64,000 bases of DNA. Source: Ascaris suum (taxonomy: Eukaryota; Nematoda; Chromadorea; Rhabditida; Ascarididae). The position numbers and the translations under genes are program-made. Shown piece after piece: positions 42,566 to 53,956 of the stretch. Under the pieces are notes generated by a model. The model was not told where the DNA came from. It worked only from the letters and a program-made list of their open reading frames with translations, and did not search any database. The DNA is taken from contig CM024185.1 of assembly GCA_013433145.1 (NCBI GenBank), positions 4,662,501 through 4,726,500 on the forward strand, in the 5' to 3' direction. The stretch's first letter is position 1, and each line of letters begins with the position of its first letter.

Positions 42566-45500
42566 TCACAGAATGCTCCATACGGATATATCAGACGATT
42601 CTGGTGCACAGCAGAGGTGTTGTTCGGTGGTGGCTGATGGCATACACGAATAACCAGGAGGGCATCTGAAGAAAATTTTCATAGTCAATTTATTGCAAGA
42701 AGCATTTCGCACAATAAATTTAATTCCACAATAACCAAATTTAGAGACTTTGTTTTTTTCAAAGACTGCTGTTCAAGGAACTGAGCGGTGCGCATTTAAA
42801 CGTTTTTAAAAGCCCTGGGGCTATATAGGAAATGGAAACTGTAATAGATTTATAACACCAAAATATTACTTTTCTTCCATAATGAAAACTCTTTCTAAAA
42901 TTAAAAGCATCCCTCTCTGTGATCAACTTTAGTTATTCGTTTAAAAGAGACCAATAATGGATAGTAACTATACCCTTATCAACAGATCTTTGAAAGGAGT
43001 CGAACTCTGGTCGATTTTACGACGTTCTTTTTCAGTACCTAACTACCGGTCACTAATGAACAGTGGTGGGATCTGCTTCGCTAAAAATCAACGAGTATTT
43101 AATAGATGAATGGGAAACTAACGTGAAATCGAATCGGTCACTACACGGGATATAACCTCCACTTATAATGGACATTGCACCACGATATCCTTGTGGACAT
43201 TCGGCTAGAAGGGGCATTATTGAGCAACATTGTAGACTGCTATCCGTCGCTCGTTGACAACTATATCCTGCCTGAAATATTTCCGTAAATATTTGCACAC
43301 CTATTATTAGGTAATATTTGAAAAATACGTCAGTAACAAATCACTAAATTAAATTGGAAATTTCGACTGCAAGAAAACAACGCACAATAGCAATATTTGA
43401 AAATATCAAAGAAATGGGAAAATACGCCAATCATTTATTGATGGCCTTGATTGAGGGCTTCTATTCCAGTTAATATATACGATTGGTTCATTAGTATGGT
43501 TCACGAGAAGAGCACCGAAAAAAAATCATGTTTTAGTAGTGACTAGGAGATTCCCGGTGATCACTATCTGCTAGGCACTTCAAATCGATAACAGATACGT
43601 CCTAACATTAGGGCGTTAGACGTTTAATCATCTTGACCTTTAACCCCATCCCCTCTCTTCCACTTCGAAGCCTTAACAGCAGGAAACAATACAAGAAAAT
43701 AAGCTATAGCTGTGATGTGATATGAAAAATGCAGACATAATTTCACATACCGTCATGCATGGCGATCCATGAATAAAGCATTGTACCGCTTTTCCATGAC
43801 GTATGAGTGCAATTGTACTATCTGGACACCGTGGTTTCTGAACGCAGCATCGAGAAATACCACTAGGATTCTGGTGCTCTCTACACGTGAAACCAGACGC
43901 ACAATCGGATTCTCTTCGACAAGCACCAACGCCTTCTCTAAACCACATTAGTTTTAATGATCGCAGACTTCAAATGGCAGATAATACGACTATTATTTCT
44001 TTTTTTCTCATTTATCTATATTCGTTAAAATAGACGAATTTTGCACGAGGAGGATGGGTTACACTTTGCGGAGGTGACGAAGGTACCAATTATATAGCAC
44101 AGACGTGACACAGGCAGAGAGCCATACAATTGTAGATAGTACAAATGATGGCTATGCTATGCTGGAACAGGTGGAAGAATGTATATTATTTAATTCATAA
44201 TTTTTACGGATGGAGAGCAAAAAAGAAGTATCAACCGACAGCACACTTTTGGGGTTACAACTCTTCAACCAGGTACACCACCTGCGGCGACAGGCAAGGT
44301 TGCCTCAGTAATTAGAATTTTTACATCCGATACCTCGAAATGCAGTCCTCCTTCGTTTACATATACTCTTTTCCTCGAATTTATTCCAATAATTGCGATG
44401 ATGAAAATAAACTCTCAACGTTAATCATAAATTCCCGCCTATCGCGTAAAGCGAATTACAAGCATTCCAAACGTATCATGCATCATCATCGTCTCAAAGC
44501 GATAGCGAACTATTAGAAAAACATCAAGGCTTAGCATCCCCTCTCCCACCGATGCAAAAGAAATAGCTCACAAATGACATTCTTTTCTCACCAATCCATT
44601 ATAATGGGTGATTCGTAAAAGATTGACAGCACATAAGCGTGTCTCTGAGCCAATAAATTTATTCTCCCGATTCATTACGTGGTTGAGCCCCCATGTAATG
44701 GATCGGTGAGAAAAGAATGTCATTTGTGAGCTATTTCTTTTGCATCGGTGGGAGAGGGGATGCTAAGCCTTGATGTTTTTCTAATAGTTCGCTATCGCTT
44801 TGAGACGATGATGATGCATGATACGTTTGGAATGCTTGCAGTTCGCTTTCCGCGACACCGCCGCCACCTCATCGCCATCTCCATCTATAAGACAACCTGA
44901 AGTTGAGAGTAACCAGATGCTTAGGAAACTGTTCTCTATTGAAATCATCGTTTAAATACGCCAAAAAATTTCATTATAGGATCAATTTGAAATTCGTTTC
45001 TTCAGAAAAGGATCATGTCTTGCTTGCCCGATTTTTGCTTCGTCATTGATAAATTTCACTCGTGAGGGATTATTCTCGTTTCTTTTCTAGAATTCCCGAA
45101 ATCCTTAATAGATCATGACTGCTAGGTAATTACTAGGTAAAACATCTTCACTAAAGGCTGGATGACCTAACCATTCTCATGAAAGATCACTTTAAAAAAA
45201 ATATTATTAGAAAGGAATTAATCGCTTCAGAAAATTTCACATTTATTTGTTTATCTGTCTATATTTATTTATTTATTTACTTATTTATTTGCTTATTTGT
45301 TTATTTATTTATTTACTTATTTATTTGCTTATTTATTTATTTATTTATTTACTTGTTTACTTATCCATTATCCATTCACAGCAGAAAAAAACACAATAAT
45401 GAATGAAATATGGAGGTTAAAATTATACCGATTCCCTAGCGATGAGCAGGTCGATGGTATATTGCAACACCAATTTGCGTTACCAATTTTGGTACAGCGC

Positions 45501-48500
45501 TGACCTCGAGGGCAAGTTGTCTTACAACGACGCTTCGCTCGTTGACCATCCGAACATGTTGGCAAAGAGCAACACGTACCTTGTGAGGCCTTTGAGTTTG
45601 TGCACACATAGCTAAAATTGATGAGATTATACACGATTATGATGTACTAATGAATGAAGATGATCAGAAATGGAGAGGAGACTATTTGCCTTCGACATTA
45701 GAATGCAAGGTAAGGAGCCATATTTTAGGAGTAAGCCACCTAGGTTCACTCTTAAGAGACACAGAGGTTAAATGCAGGTGTTGTTACATTTCGTCGTATC
45801 GTCAGGTCGAAGTGTTGTTATTTAAGTATATCTGTACTTATAACAGTAGAGATAACAACAACCAAATCTGATCTCTGTGATTTAATGCAAGCGAATCGTA
45901 AAATTTATTGGAAGTGGAAATCCTACGCTCGCTTATTTTCAAATTGCAATTCAGTTTAGAGGTCAGCATTATTACTTACCTTGAACACAATACAAGAACC
46001 TTCCGAACGCTTTTTTGACAAACTTTTGTGAAGTTTACCTTTGTTTCTTAATTAAAACCTCTACCTGGGTGAACATAATGGCGATCGTTGTGAGCATGTT
46101 CGAGGCACAGAACCAACTAATTCCACACGACTGTTTGTACCGCAGAAATTTTCATTCGTCTGGCAGCAAAAACTCCTCGATGACAACCCATATGATACAC
46201 ATAACCTCCAACACAATATCGCATTTTTTTTCTTTATGAGCTCCGGAGCTATTGTTGAAAGTTCAGAGTATTCATGGGAAATTTGCATAAGTTTATATGA
46301 GAGGGAGGGGTAAAAAGTTCGCACCTCTCGAAACGAATCTACATTCAAGTAAATTTATGCGATTCTTTTCGTATGACTCAATTATATTTTTATACTTTAC
46401 CTTACGTTTGAAAAGGATTGTTACTTAAGAGAAATGCTCCATAAAGCGGGGTTTTATTTTTTGAAGAGTGCATTTACATAATCGAATCAACATGGTGGGT
46501 GGGCTTTTAAATGAAATATTACGATAATGATGAGCAATATCAGTAAAAAATAACTTTATTGTTTTAACTATCGATAAATTTTCACCATTTGCTTCTCACA
46601 TCTAAATGAATTCATTAACGAATGGAATAGGAACGACTATCTCACAATTTCGATGTTTTGATATGTGATAGCATAGGGTGAATATTTTCACCGTTGCGAT
46701 ATGCAAAACTGCAAATTGAATACTTGTAGAGAATTAATTGAAATGAAGAAATTAATTGAAATTGAATAAATAAACGAATATCACAAATAATTGAACTAAA
46801 TAAGCTCATTACCCTTTTCGACATGTCGTTTCGCTATTACAAATTGCCAAAGTTCCATCGATTAATTGTGGTATCGGATGAGTGCCTAGAAATATGCGAT
46901 ATAACCAAAACAATAAAAACATATTTAAAAAATTAAATTCTTTTTAGAGCAATTTTTTTAATGGATCGAAAATTTTTCAATTTATCGGATTATTCATTGG
47001 TGTTAAAATGAAAGATAAAAATAAAATAACTTCAATCAGTTAGTTTTTGTTTTTTTTTTTCAAATCAGAAAATAAAGTAAAGTAGTATTTCATTCATATC
47101 AACGAGTAATTAATTTCTATGATATTAAATCAATAACCAAAACAATTCAAGAAATAATAGATCAACCCGGTTTACTATAATAGTAAATGAATTAAGCAAT
47201 AGATCAGTAATTAGATCAATAAGATCAATAGATCAATAGTTCAACAAAACAACTCGAAATAGAAATTTATGTTATTTATGCAAATATCAAACGAATATCC
47301 ACTGTAAACGTATCGTTCGTTCATATCGGATTGAAAATCAAAACTCACCTTTAAGAAAATACAACAAAAAGTATGAATATAAATTTGCACACTTGAATGC
47401 AATAAAAATTTAAAGAATTGGGAAAGCGCGCCAGGGAAGCTGAGGCGATGTGCGCTTTTTGTAATTCCCCCATATTAAACCGACTGGCATTGTGAAGTGC
47501 CGAAAAAAACAAAAAAAAAACTATCTGCAGTACTATAATTATGTTTTAGCAATACTAACAGTCCACATAAATCTTTGCAAAGCACCGTTGTGAATCGGAA
47601 GTCATCGTATTGTGTTGATCGTATTCATCAAATTCTACAATTCAGGCTTTAACGATTGCCAAGTTGGAACTAGAGGACAGACAGACACAGACATACACAA
47701 ACGATACGCAGCGCGGAGATCACTTGCCGTATTTTGTAAGAGCAAAATTACTACTAAATGCGCCTTAAAAGATTCTCCGAAGAAATGCATTCATTATTAT
47801 GTACATACGGATGGATCACAGGTGTTTTCTACTATATAACAGTCTGAAAATCAGAAAGTTTATTCACTTATTTCGTTCATAATAGAAGCTTTTTCATTAG
47901 TAGTGAGCAGTAGAAAAAAAAAACATTTTCATAGGTTCGATTTTAAATGACCTGAAATGGAGAAATTTTAAGTACCATAAATTGTTTTAGAATTAATGAA
48001 CGGTCAATTACTTAATAAAAGTTGAATTAGAAAGCATTTATTGCAAATTCAAACTATAATGTTCATAGTCCTCTCCCCCCCCTCCTCCACGTATTACAAT
48101 TTATATCAAATACTTACTGTTTCTTATTGATCAACTGTGATATTCATACTGATTTATGATATTTAATGTACCTGTTCATCTATTCATTACAAATTAGGTA
48201 ATCGATCACCTGGACAGATATTGAGTTCGGCCGATTCCGAACAGCATAGATGGATGGAGAAAATTGTGCTTCGTATGCATCGTGTGCCTGGAGGACAACT
48301 GTTGGGATCACTGAGAAAACATGCGAGACCAATGGAATATCTATGAAGATTTCAACTGTTAGAATTATGAAGCACTAATTATAAAGATGCTGATTTGTGG
48401 AAAGCCTCCACCTGTTCCCTCCCTCTCCCCCTGCTTTAATCAATAAATTAGATAATTTATTGATTAAAGCACAAACAAGCATAGGCGGGATTTGCTCGCA

Positions 48501-50344
48501 AAATCGATCCTAGACAATTCAAAGGAATTCGATGGTTCAATACTACAGGACCTAACTAGCTAGCTCGTTTCCATCTCCGTAATGCCTCTTCCCTCCCCCC
48601 CCCCCTTTTGTGCCAGAAAGAGCTTGTAGCTTAATACTGGACTAGTACCCATTCTTATGGGCTTGATACAGGTTAATGACATTCCTTATGAATTAGTTAT
48701 GAATTTACTTATGAATTACTTATGGGTGTGAATTAGTTACTTGGTACAGCTTAATTACTTATGAATTACATTAAGGTTTACTTATGAATTTTCGGAGCTA
48801 ATATGAATTAGTTGCATAGCCTACTGAAGTTCTTTACGAAAAATGTCCAAAGGTGACCCCCCCCCCATATCGATCAGAAAGCGCTCTTACAACTTGAACG
48901 GTTGAACATATTCGATACATTCAGGAGTAAAGACTGATCGATAAAAAAAGACCCAAGAGGACCAACAAGAAGGAAAAATCTTTGTTAGATTACAAGAAAA
49001 CGTTTAATGGGAATAAGTGAAAAAGGAGACTACCATGAAATTTGAATTAACGGCAAATACCAAGAGATAAGGCTGTTCCTAACGTGTGGAGGAACAGAGT
49101 GACTAAGAGCCAATCATACTAAGAGGTACTTCAAAATAAATTAAATACACCACAAAAGAATCGAAACGATAGAAGAATATATGAAACTTTCTCACAACTT
49201 TCCGATGATTTTTTATTTTCTTTCATATAAAATCCCCAATGCAATCTTCGTTTTTTTCTTTTCGCTGGAATTTTGTTTCTTCTTTTTGCGCGACTTTTAA
49301 ACTGATAAATGGAAATATAAGGCATTGAAATGGAGAGCTAGAGTTTCATTTACTTAGTTATTTTTTTAATTGTTTATTTATTTATTTACTTATTTATGTA
49401 TTTATATATTTTATATATCTATTTATTTGTTCATTTATACATTCATTATTAGCAATGAAAGACATACTTATGTCACTTAAATCATGCTCTCATATCATAG
49501 ATGAGCCGTCGCAACACTTCAAGGTGGTTGAATTCATGAGTGCAAGACCTAATAAAACGATTGTTTAAGCTAGAACCTGAATATTGTCGAGCGACATTTG
49601 GCAATGCTCGCATTTCTGCAACAAACGCCCTTGATGCATATTGCTCCAGATGGGCAAATTTCACTGCATTTAATTATATGATCTTCTCTTGTCATTACGG
49701 TCAAATTCGGAGGGCATAGCTCTGAAAGAAAAAACGAGATATGAGGTGATACGTCGAAATGAAGTAGAGTAGTTGATGCTGTACAACTTTGCTTCTTTCA
49801 ATTCAAATAGAACGGAAATCTCCATGGAAAGCGCAGTGAAAAATTAAAGCCTCAGGGTGTCTACTCAATGAAATACGGTGTTAGGATGCTTTCATATTTC
49901 TATTCATTTTCTCAATATTTCCGTAACGATCTACAAATATCCTCAATCAATATGCAACTTTTTATTGAATTCAATAAGTTTTACTTACATATCAAAAACG
50001 ACTCATTTGGAGGTAACATAAAGGATACAACGTGAATTGTTTGTTCAACCTCAATTGTAGGCAATCATTTCCGATCATTGCCTCATAAATTCAGTTGCGC
50101 TATCGCTTCAAACGTAACTCCAATAAGGGTCTTTTTTAACCGAGTAAAAATTGAAAGAACAGGAACTTGCTCCTGGAAATTACGTCTCCAGACGCAGGCA
50201 AAAGAAGGAAAAGAAGAAAGGAAAGAGAAGGATAGAGGAGGATTATGAATTAGAATTTCTACCTTTTAAATACTCATAGACGGGAAGTTGAGCAACGATG
50301 AAATGAATGGACACAAAAGAGAGGACAAAGTGTAGTGACCGCAT
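42566..50344 (-). CDS. Secreted protein with eight lustrin/WR1-type cysteine repeats
   Basis: Complete nine-exon gene: 50344-50263, 49721-49577, 48310-48210, 46885-46813, 46205-46065, 45611-45429, 43937-43751, 43271-43123, 42665-42566. They total 1161 nt (386 residues) and all junctions are in phase. Residues 1-18 form a signal peptide (MRSLHFVLSFVSIHFIVA). The rest is eight tandem units of the form C-x(n)-C-x-C-P-x-G-x-x-C-x(n)-C-C, ending at about residues 62, 99, 148, 195, 230, 273, 320 and 373, followed by a short tail. Clear examples are CPPGTRC...LCC and CPPGYSC...LCC. This fits the lustrin cysteine-rich/WR1 repeat of extracellular matrix, cuticle or secreted worm proteins; no Kunitz or other domain is present. 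The molecular role is not known. The acceptor before exon 5 (TTGGAG) is poor and is chosen by phase. Confidence 0.85.
42991..43049 (-). repeat. tRNA-like fragment in intron
   Basis: On the minus strand GGTAGTTAGGTACT is followed about 30 nt later by GAGTTCGACTCC, which matches the pol III B box well. It lies in the last intron of the cysteine-repeat gene. Confidence 0.45.
44459..44838. repeat. 134-bp perfect inverted repeat (hairpin)
   Basis: Positions 44459-44592 are identical to the reverse complement of 44705-44838. Slightly imperfect extension continues to about 44442 and 44855 on the outside and by about 15 bp on the inside, around a loop of about 80-110 nt. It lies within the intron between exons 6 and 7 of the cysteine-repeat gene (45428-43938). 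A transcript would fold into a long, nearly perfect dsRNA. No terminal transposon motif or target-site duplication is obvious. Confidence 0.98.
45247..45364. repeat. (TTTA)n tetranucleotide array
   Basis: TTTA units with TTTG/CTTA variants in the same intron as the long inverted repeat, just below exon 6. Confidence 0.95.
48433..48470. repeat. Perfect 18-bp palindrome with 2-nt spacer
   Basis: GCTTTAATCAATAAATTA, then GA, then its exact reverse complement. It lies in intron 2 of the cysteine-repeat gene, about 120 bp upstream of exon 3. The architecture matches the larger palindrome at 6130. Confidence 0.97.
48685..48790. repeat. Degenerate TTATGAATTACTT repeat
   Basis: Six or so imperfect copies of TTATGAATTA with variable spacing, in an intron of the cysteine-repeat gene. 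Confidence 0.75.
49366..49440. repeat. (TTTA)n imperfect array
   Basis: TTTA units with TATA interruptions, below exon 2 of the cysteine-repeat gene. Confidence 0.85.
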
Positions 50345-53300
50345 TTTAGAACACCTCATCGCACCCTCATCCGTTCACGAACAATGAGAGACGATTTGAG
50401 GAAAGGCCGACACATCAACGAATCGAGTGCCCGGCAATACTTTCTCGACGCTCATTTCTTGTATGAAGGGCGCTGTCCTTTTCTATGCGTAGCTCCCCTC
50501 CTTTCTGCATAAGATGTCTCCACCGAGGTTCTGTTCGTGCCGACCCCGCCTAAGCCTTCCCCATCGGAAACATCCCGCCCTCTTCGGGTGACGTCCCCCT
50601 TCCTATTGCTTCTATAGCACATTCTGCAGCGCATCGGGAGACCTCCCATATACCGCAGGAACATTCGTTGAACGGTTCCTCCGAGAATGTAATCAAGCTT
50701 TAACTTCGTTTGCAGCTTGAACTATTGAACAGCTTTTCTTCTTTTGCTTGGCCTTTTCACGAAATATGTGTTGCTAAGATATGGGTAATCTCTTCATTAC
50801 TTTCGCAGCTGGGATGAAACTACCACAAATTCTGTGACTCCAAGTACCTAGCAGTCGTGTAAACAGAATTCAATGGACTGACGAAGTGAGAAAAAAGTTG
50901 GAGAAACACTAGGTTTTACGCTTCCGACAACTTCCCGAACTCAGTATTTCATCAGCACTTACAACATGGGGACAGTATCTTTAGAAAGATGAGTAGACGT
51001 CACCATGTATACCTCTTCTATCGATTCTATCCCTCTCCCCTCCCTCCCCCTCCCTTCTCCCCTTCCTTCTGACTATTTGACTATACAAAAAATTGGTGGC
51101 AAGTGCATGAACCATACAACCTAATATTCTAAAATATGCTGACGATATGCGGATATCACTGTTATCGCCATGTCGCGAAATTTGTAGTTGTGTTGTTGCA
51201 GTATAGACATTTATTTATTTGAATATGCAAATGATTCATTGCTGCAACATTATCGAGTCGCTTGTATTATTTCACAAATGGCTGCATTATGCCAGCAGGC
51301 AAGAACAAAGGAGAGTCTTGAATGAGGAGCACCTAGATATGCCTCGACGAGGTGAAAAATAAGAATCGGTGTTTTCGAAGATGCACAATTGGAGTTTGTA
51401 CATTCCCAATCCCGTCTTCTTCTGAGAGTGACCGCGATGGCCAGAATGCAAAGGAAGTGACCACGAATAGTCAAAACCCAAAGGAAATCAGCAAAGTTGT
51501 TTCCGAGTACGCTAAGAATTTTCCTTCAGATAGGCTACCTTAGTCATAAATCCAGAATTCCTTAAGATGTGGTTTGTGGGTCAGGCCGACCATCCAAAGC
51601 TTCTGTCGCCTCTGATATCACCCTCTAGGACCTGGTCCTGGCAGTTCCCATTGCACTTCGGCCATTTCTAGCCATTCTTCAGCAGGACGGAACCAGCAAT
51701 ACCCAGATCCCAAACAAGATGCACAAACACTCGGCGCTCTAACCAGCAAATTCTTCTCTGCTTAGGCCATCGTGGATATCAGTTGTCAACTCATGACAAA
51801 TTCCAGAAATAGTCATAATATCTGCCACTCACAGCAATCTACGTCGCATGAGTCCGTACTGTACTCAGCTCAATCCATACGAAATAAAAGTCACGGCAGA
51901 CGGTAGAACCAGGTTTGACTCATTACTGCGTAGGATGCGCCAAATCTGGCCTCCGTACAGCCTAAACCATGCGCATACAGTCACACAGTAAATCCGCGTT
52001 CGACAACCAGTGATCAGCAACCGATTGCAACCACGATGAATGTTGCGCAATGCATCTGGCACATTAATGTGTTAAAAACCCCTCTCCTACCCTCACCGAA
52101 GATATCGAAAGCGAAAGATGCAAAGTTCTTCGTTGCGGCACAATGCCACTATTAACATCATCTCACTGATCTGTCAAGTGGTTTATCGAAATAGTTCACT
52201 TTCATAGTATTTACATTAGAAGAACGAATAAAATTGCATGATATGGACATGAAGTGGCCACTAAACATCAAAACATCAATAAAATAATCCCGAGAATAAG
52301 AAAGGCAAGAAAGAGGAAAACCCATTAAGTGCGATAATATTCACCTGCATTGAAGGTAACACTAAACGATTCTACGAATTTATTATCATCGCCATAAGAT
52401 GTAAGTTCGAAAACATATGCCCCCCTCCCCCTACCCGAGACTCCTTCCACAGTAACAACAAAATATTCCGCAATTCGTATATTCTTCCACAGTCTTATCA
52501 TGCTCCCAAATCGAAAGTACAACATAGATGCCCCCCCCCCACCCCCAAACCCCTAAAATCGACTGATATCAATTAGTGGAGGTGCAGTAATTGTAGCATA
52601 AGCTGACCAAATGAAACAAGAATTGCAATGCAACGCAACATTTCACAACTGATAAAGCTGGAATAGACGTAAATCACAAAATTGTTCTAAAACAGGAAAC
52701 ACACTGAGAGCATCGATCGTACGACGATACTTTCGAAAATGTTAAGGGCATTGAATATATAATAAAAAAAATCGAAATCGAACAACGCTCTCTCGACCGT
52801 TCAATTAAGAAAACCCGAATAATCGAAATGCCGATATGAAGCAAGAATATAGAGAAAATAACGAGTAAAAAATTATAATCAAAACATACTGGAGTAATTA
52901 AAAAAAAAAGAAAATTTCTTTATTCCAACAAAAATTCAACGCAAATAGCTTTTGAACCCCTCTTTTTCAAGAAAAAAAAAGATCTCTTTGAAGAAAATGG
53001 AACATTCCAATAATATGAAAATAAAAAATCACTACAAAAATGAAAAAATATGATGAATATTTTCTTAATAGTATGATGCATCATGAGGAAAATTTAGCAC
53101 AAACCCATTATGCAACAATTAGAATCTCTTATGAGAATCGAATATGATCCCCAAACACTAAAATATAAGCCTACGAAACTAGAGAAATTATGAAATACAA
53201 CATGATAACTAAATAATAGTCTATCAATTTCAGGAAACTAGCAAAAAAACATAGAAAAATATATGGAAAAATTATTCGATCACAAAAAAAAACTGCTTAA

Positions 53301-53956
53301 AAATTCAGAAAATTTAACTTCAAAGTTCAAAGAAGTTTTAAAAAGTTTTTCGATTCAAAAACACAAATTTCCAGACATACCTGTTAAAAAACCTCTTCAA
53401 TAAGACACAATAGCCTCATTTTCTAATTTTCTATCAACAACCAAGCGATACTATGCACAATGTCTATTCTACACCTTAAGCTAAACGATTAGGCAAACTT
53501 ACAGTGTAAAATCGATACCTATAAAAAGTCGTTGAATAAATGCTGAAATTATTAAACGACAACATGAGAGTGCAGCAAAGAGGTAATACTCATTGAAAAA
53601 CAACTCAAATGCAATAAGCACTCATATATAAATACCTTCAATTTGTATAAAGTAACAGCAACAATTCGATTCCTTCTATGACACATTGTAATATTTGAAT
53701 ATCAAATGCACAACACTGTTTATGAGCCTGTGTTATGCTCTTTCAGATTATACTTACAAAATTATGCACACTTATTATGCTCGATAAGAGATGATCGTAT
53801 GGTACAACGTTCAAATAAAATACATAGCAGGTGCATCTCGGTTGACCGTGATGGCTTGCTGATGCATATGCTGCGGCTCCATTTTGCTCGAGGCACCTTC
53901 GCGAGAGCTGTGTCGACTTGATGACGACCGATATCCGAACCTTAGAAAGCAATTTT
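50345..53956. other. Intergenic stretch with GC-richer relics
   Basis: Between the start of the cysteine-repeat gene and the Argonaute stop. It holds GC-richer patches at about 50452-50660 and 51560-52060, a pyrimidine tract at 51028-51072 and poly-C at 52531. Open frames exist (for example 51250-51543 on both strands, 51865-52062 minus), but none shows conserved motifs or good splice sites. The patches may be decayed mobile elements or promoter sequence of the cysteine-repeat gene. Confidence 0.5.
51560..52062. other. GC-richer segment, possible decayed mobile element
   Basis: Composition differs from the flanks for about 500 bp, with several interrupted open frames and no splice pattern. 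I recognise no transposase, reverse transcriptase or terminal repeat, so this is only a compositional call. Confidence 0.25.

Noticed and set aside
42991..43049. Functional tRNA gene
   Set aside because: Good B box, but no acceptor-stem pairing or convincing anticodon arm.
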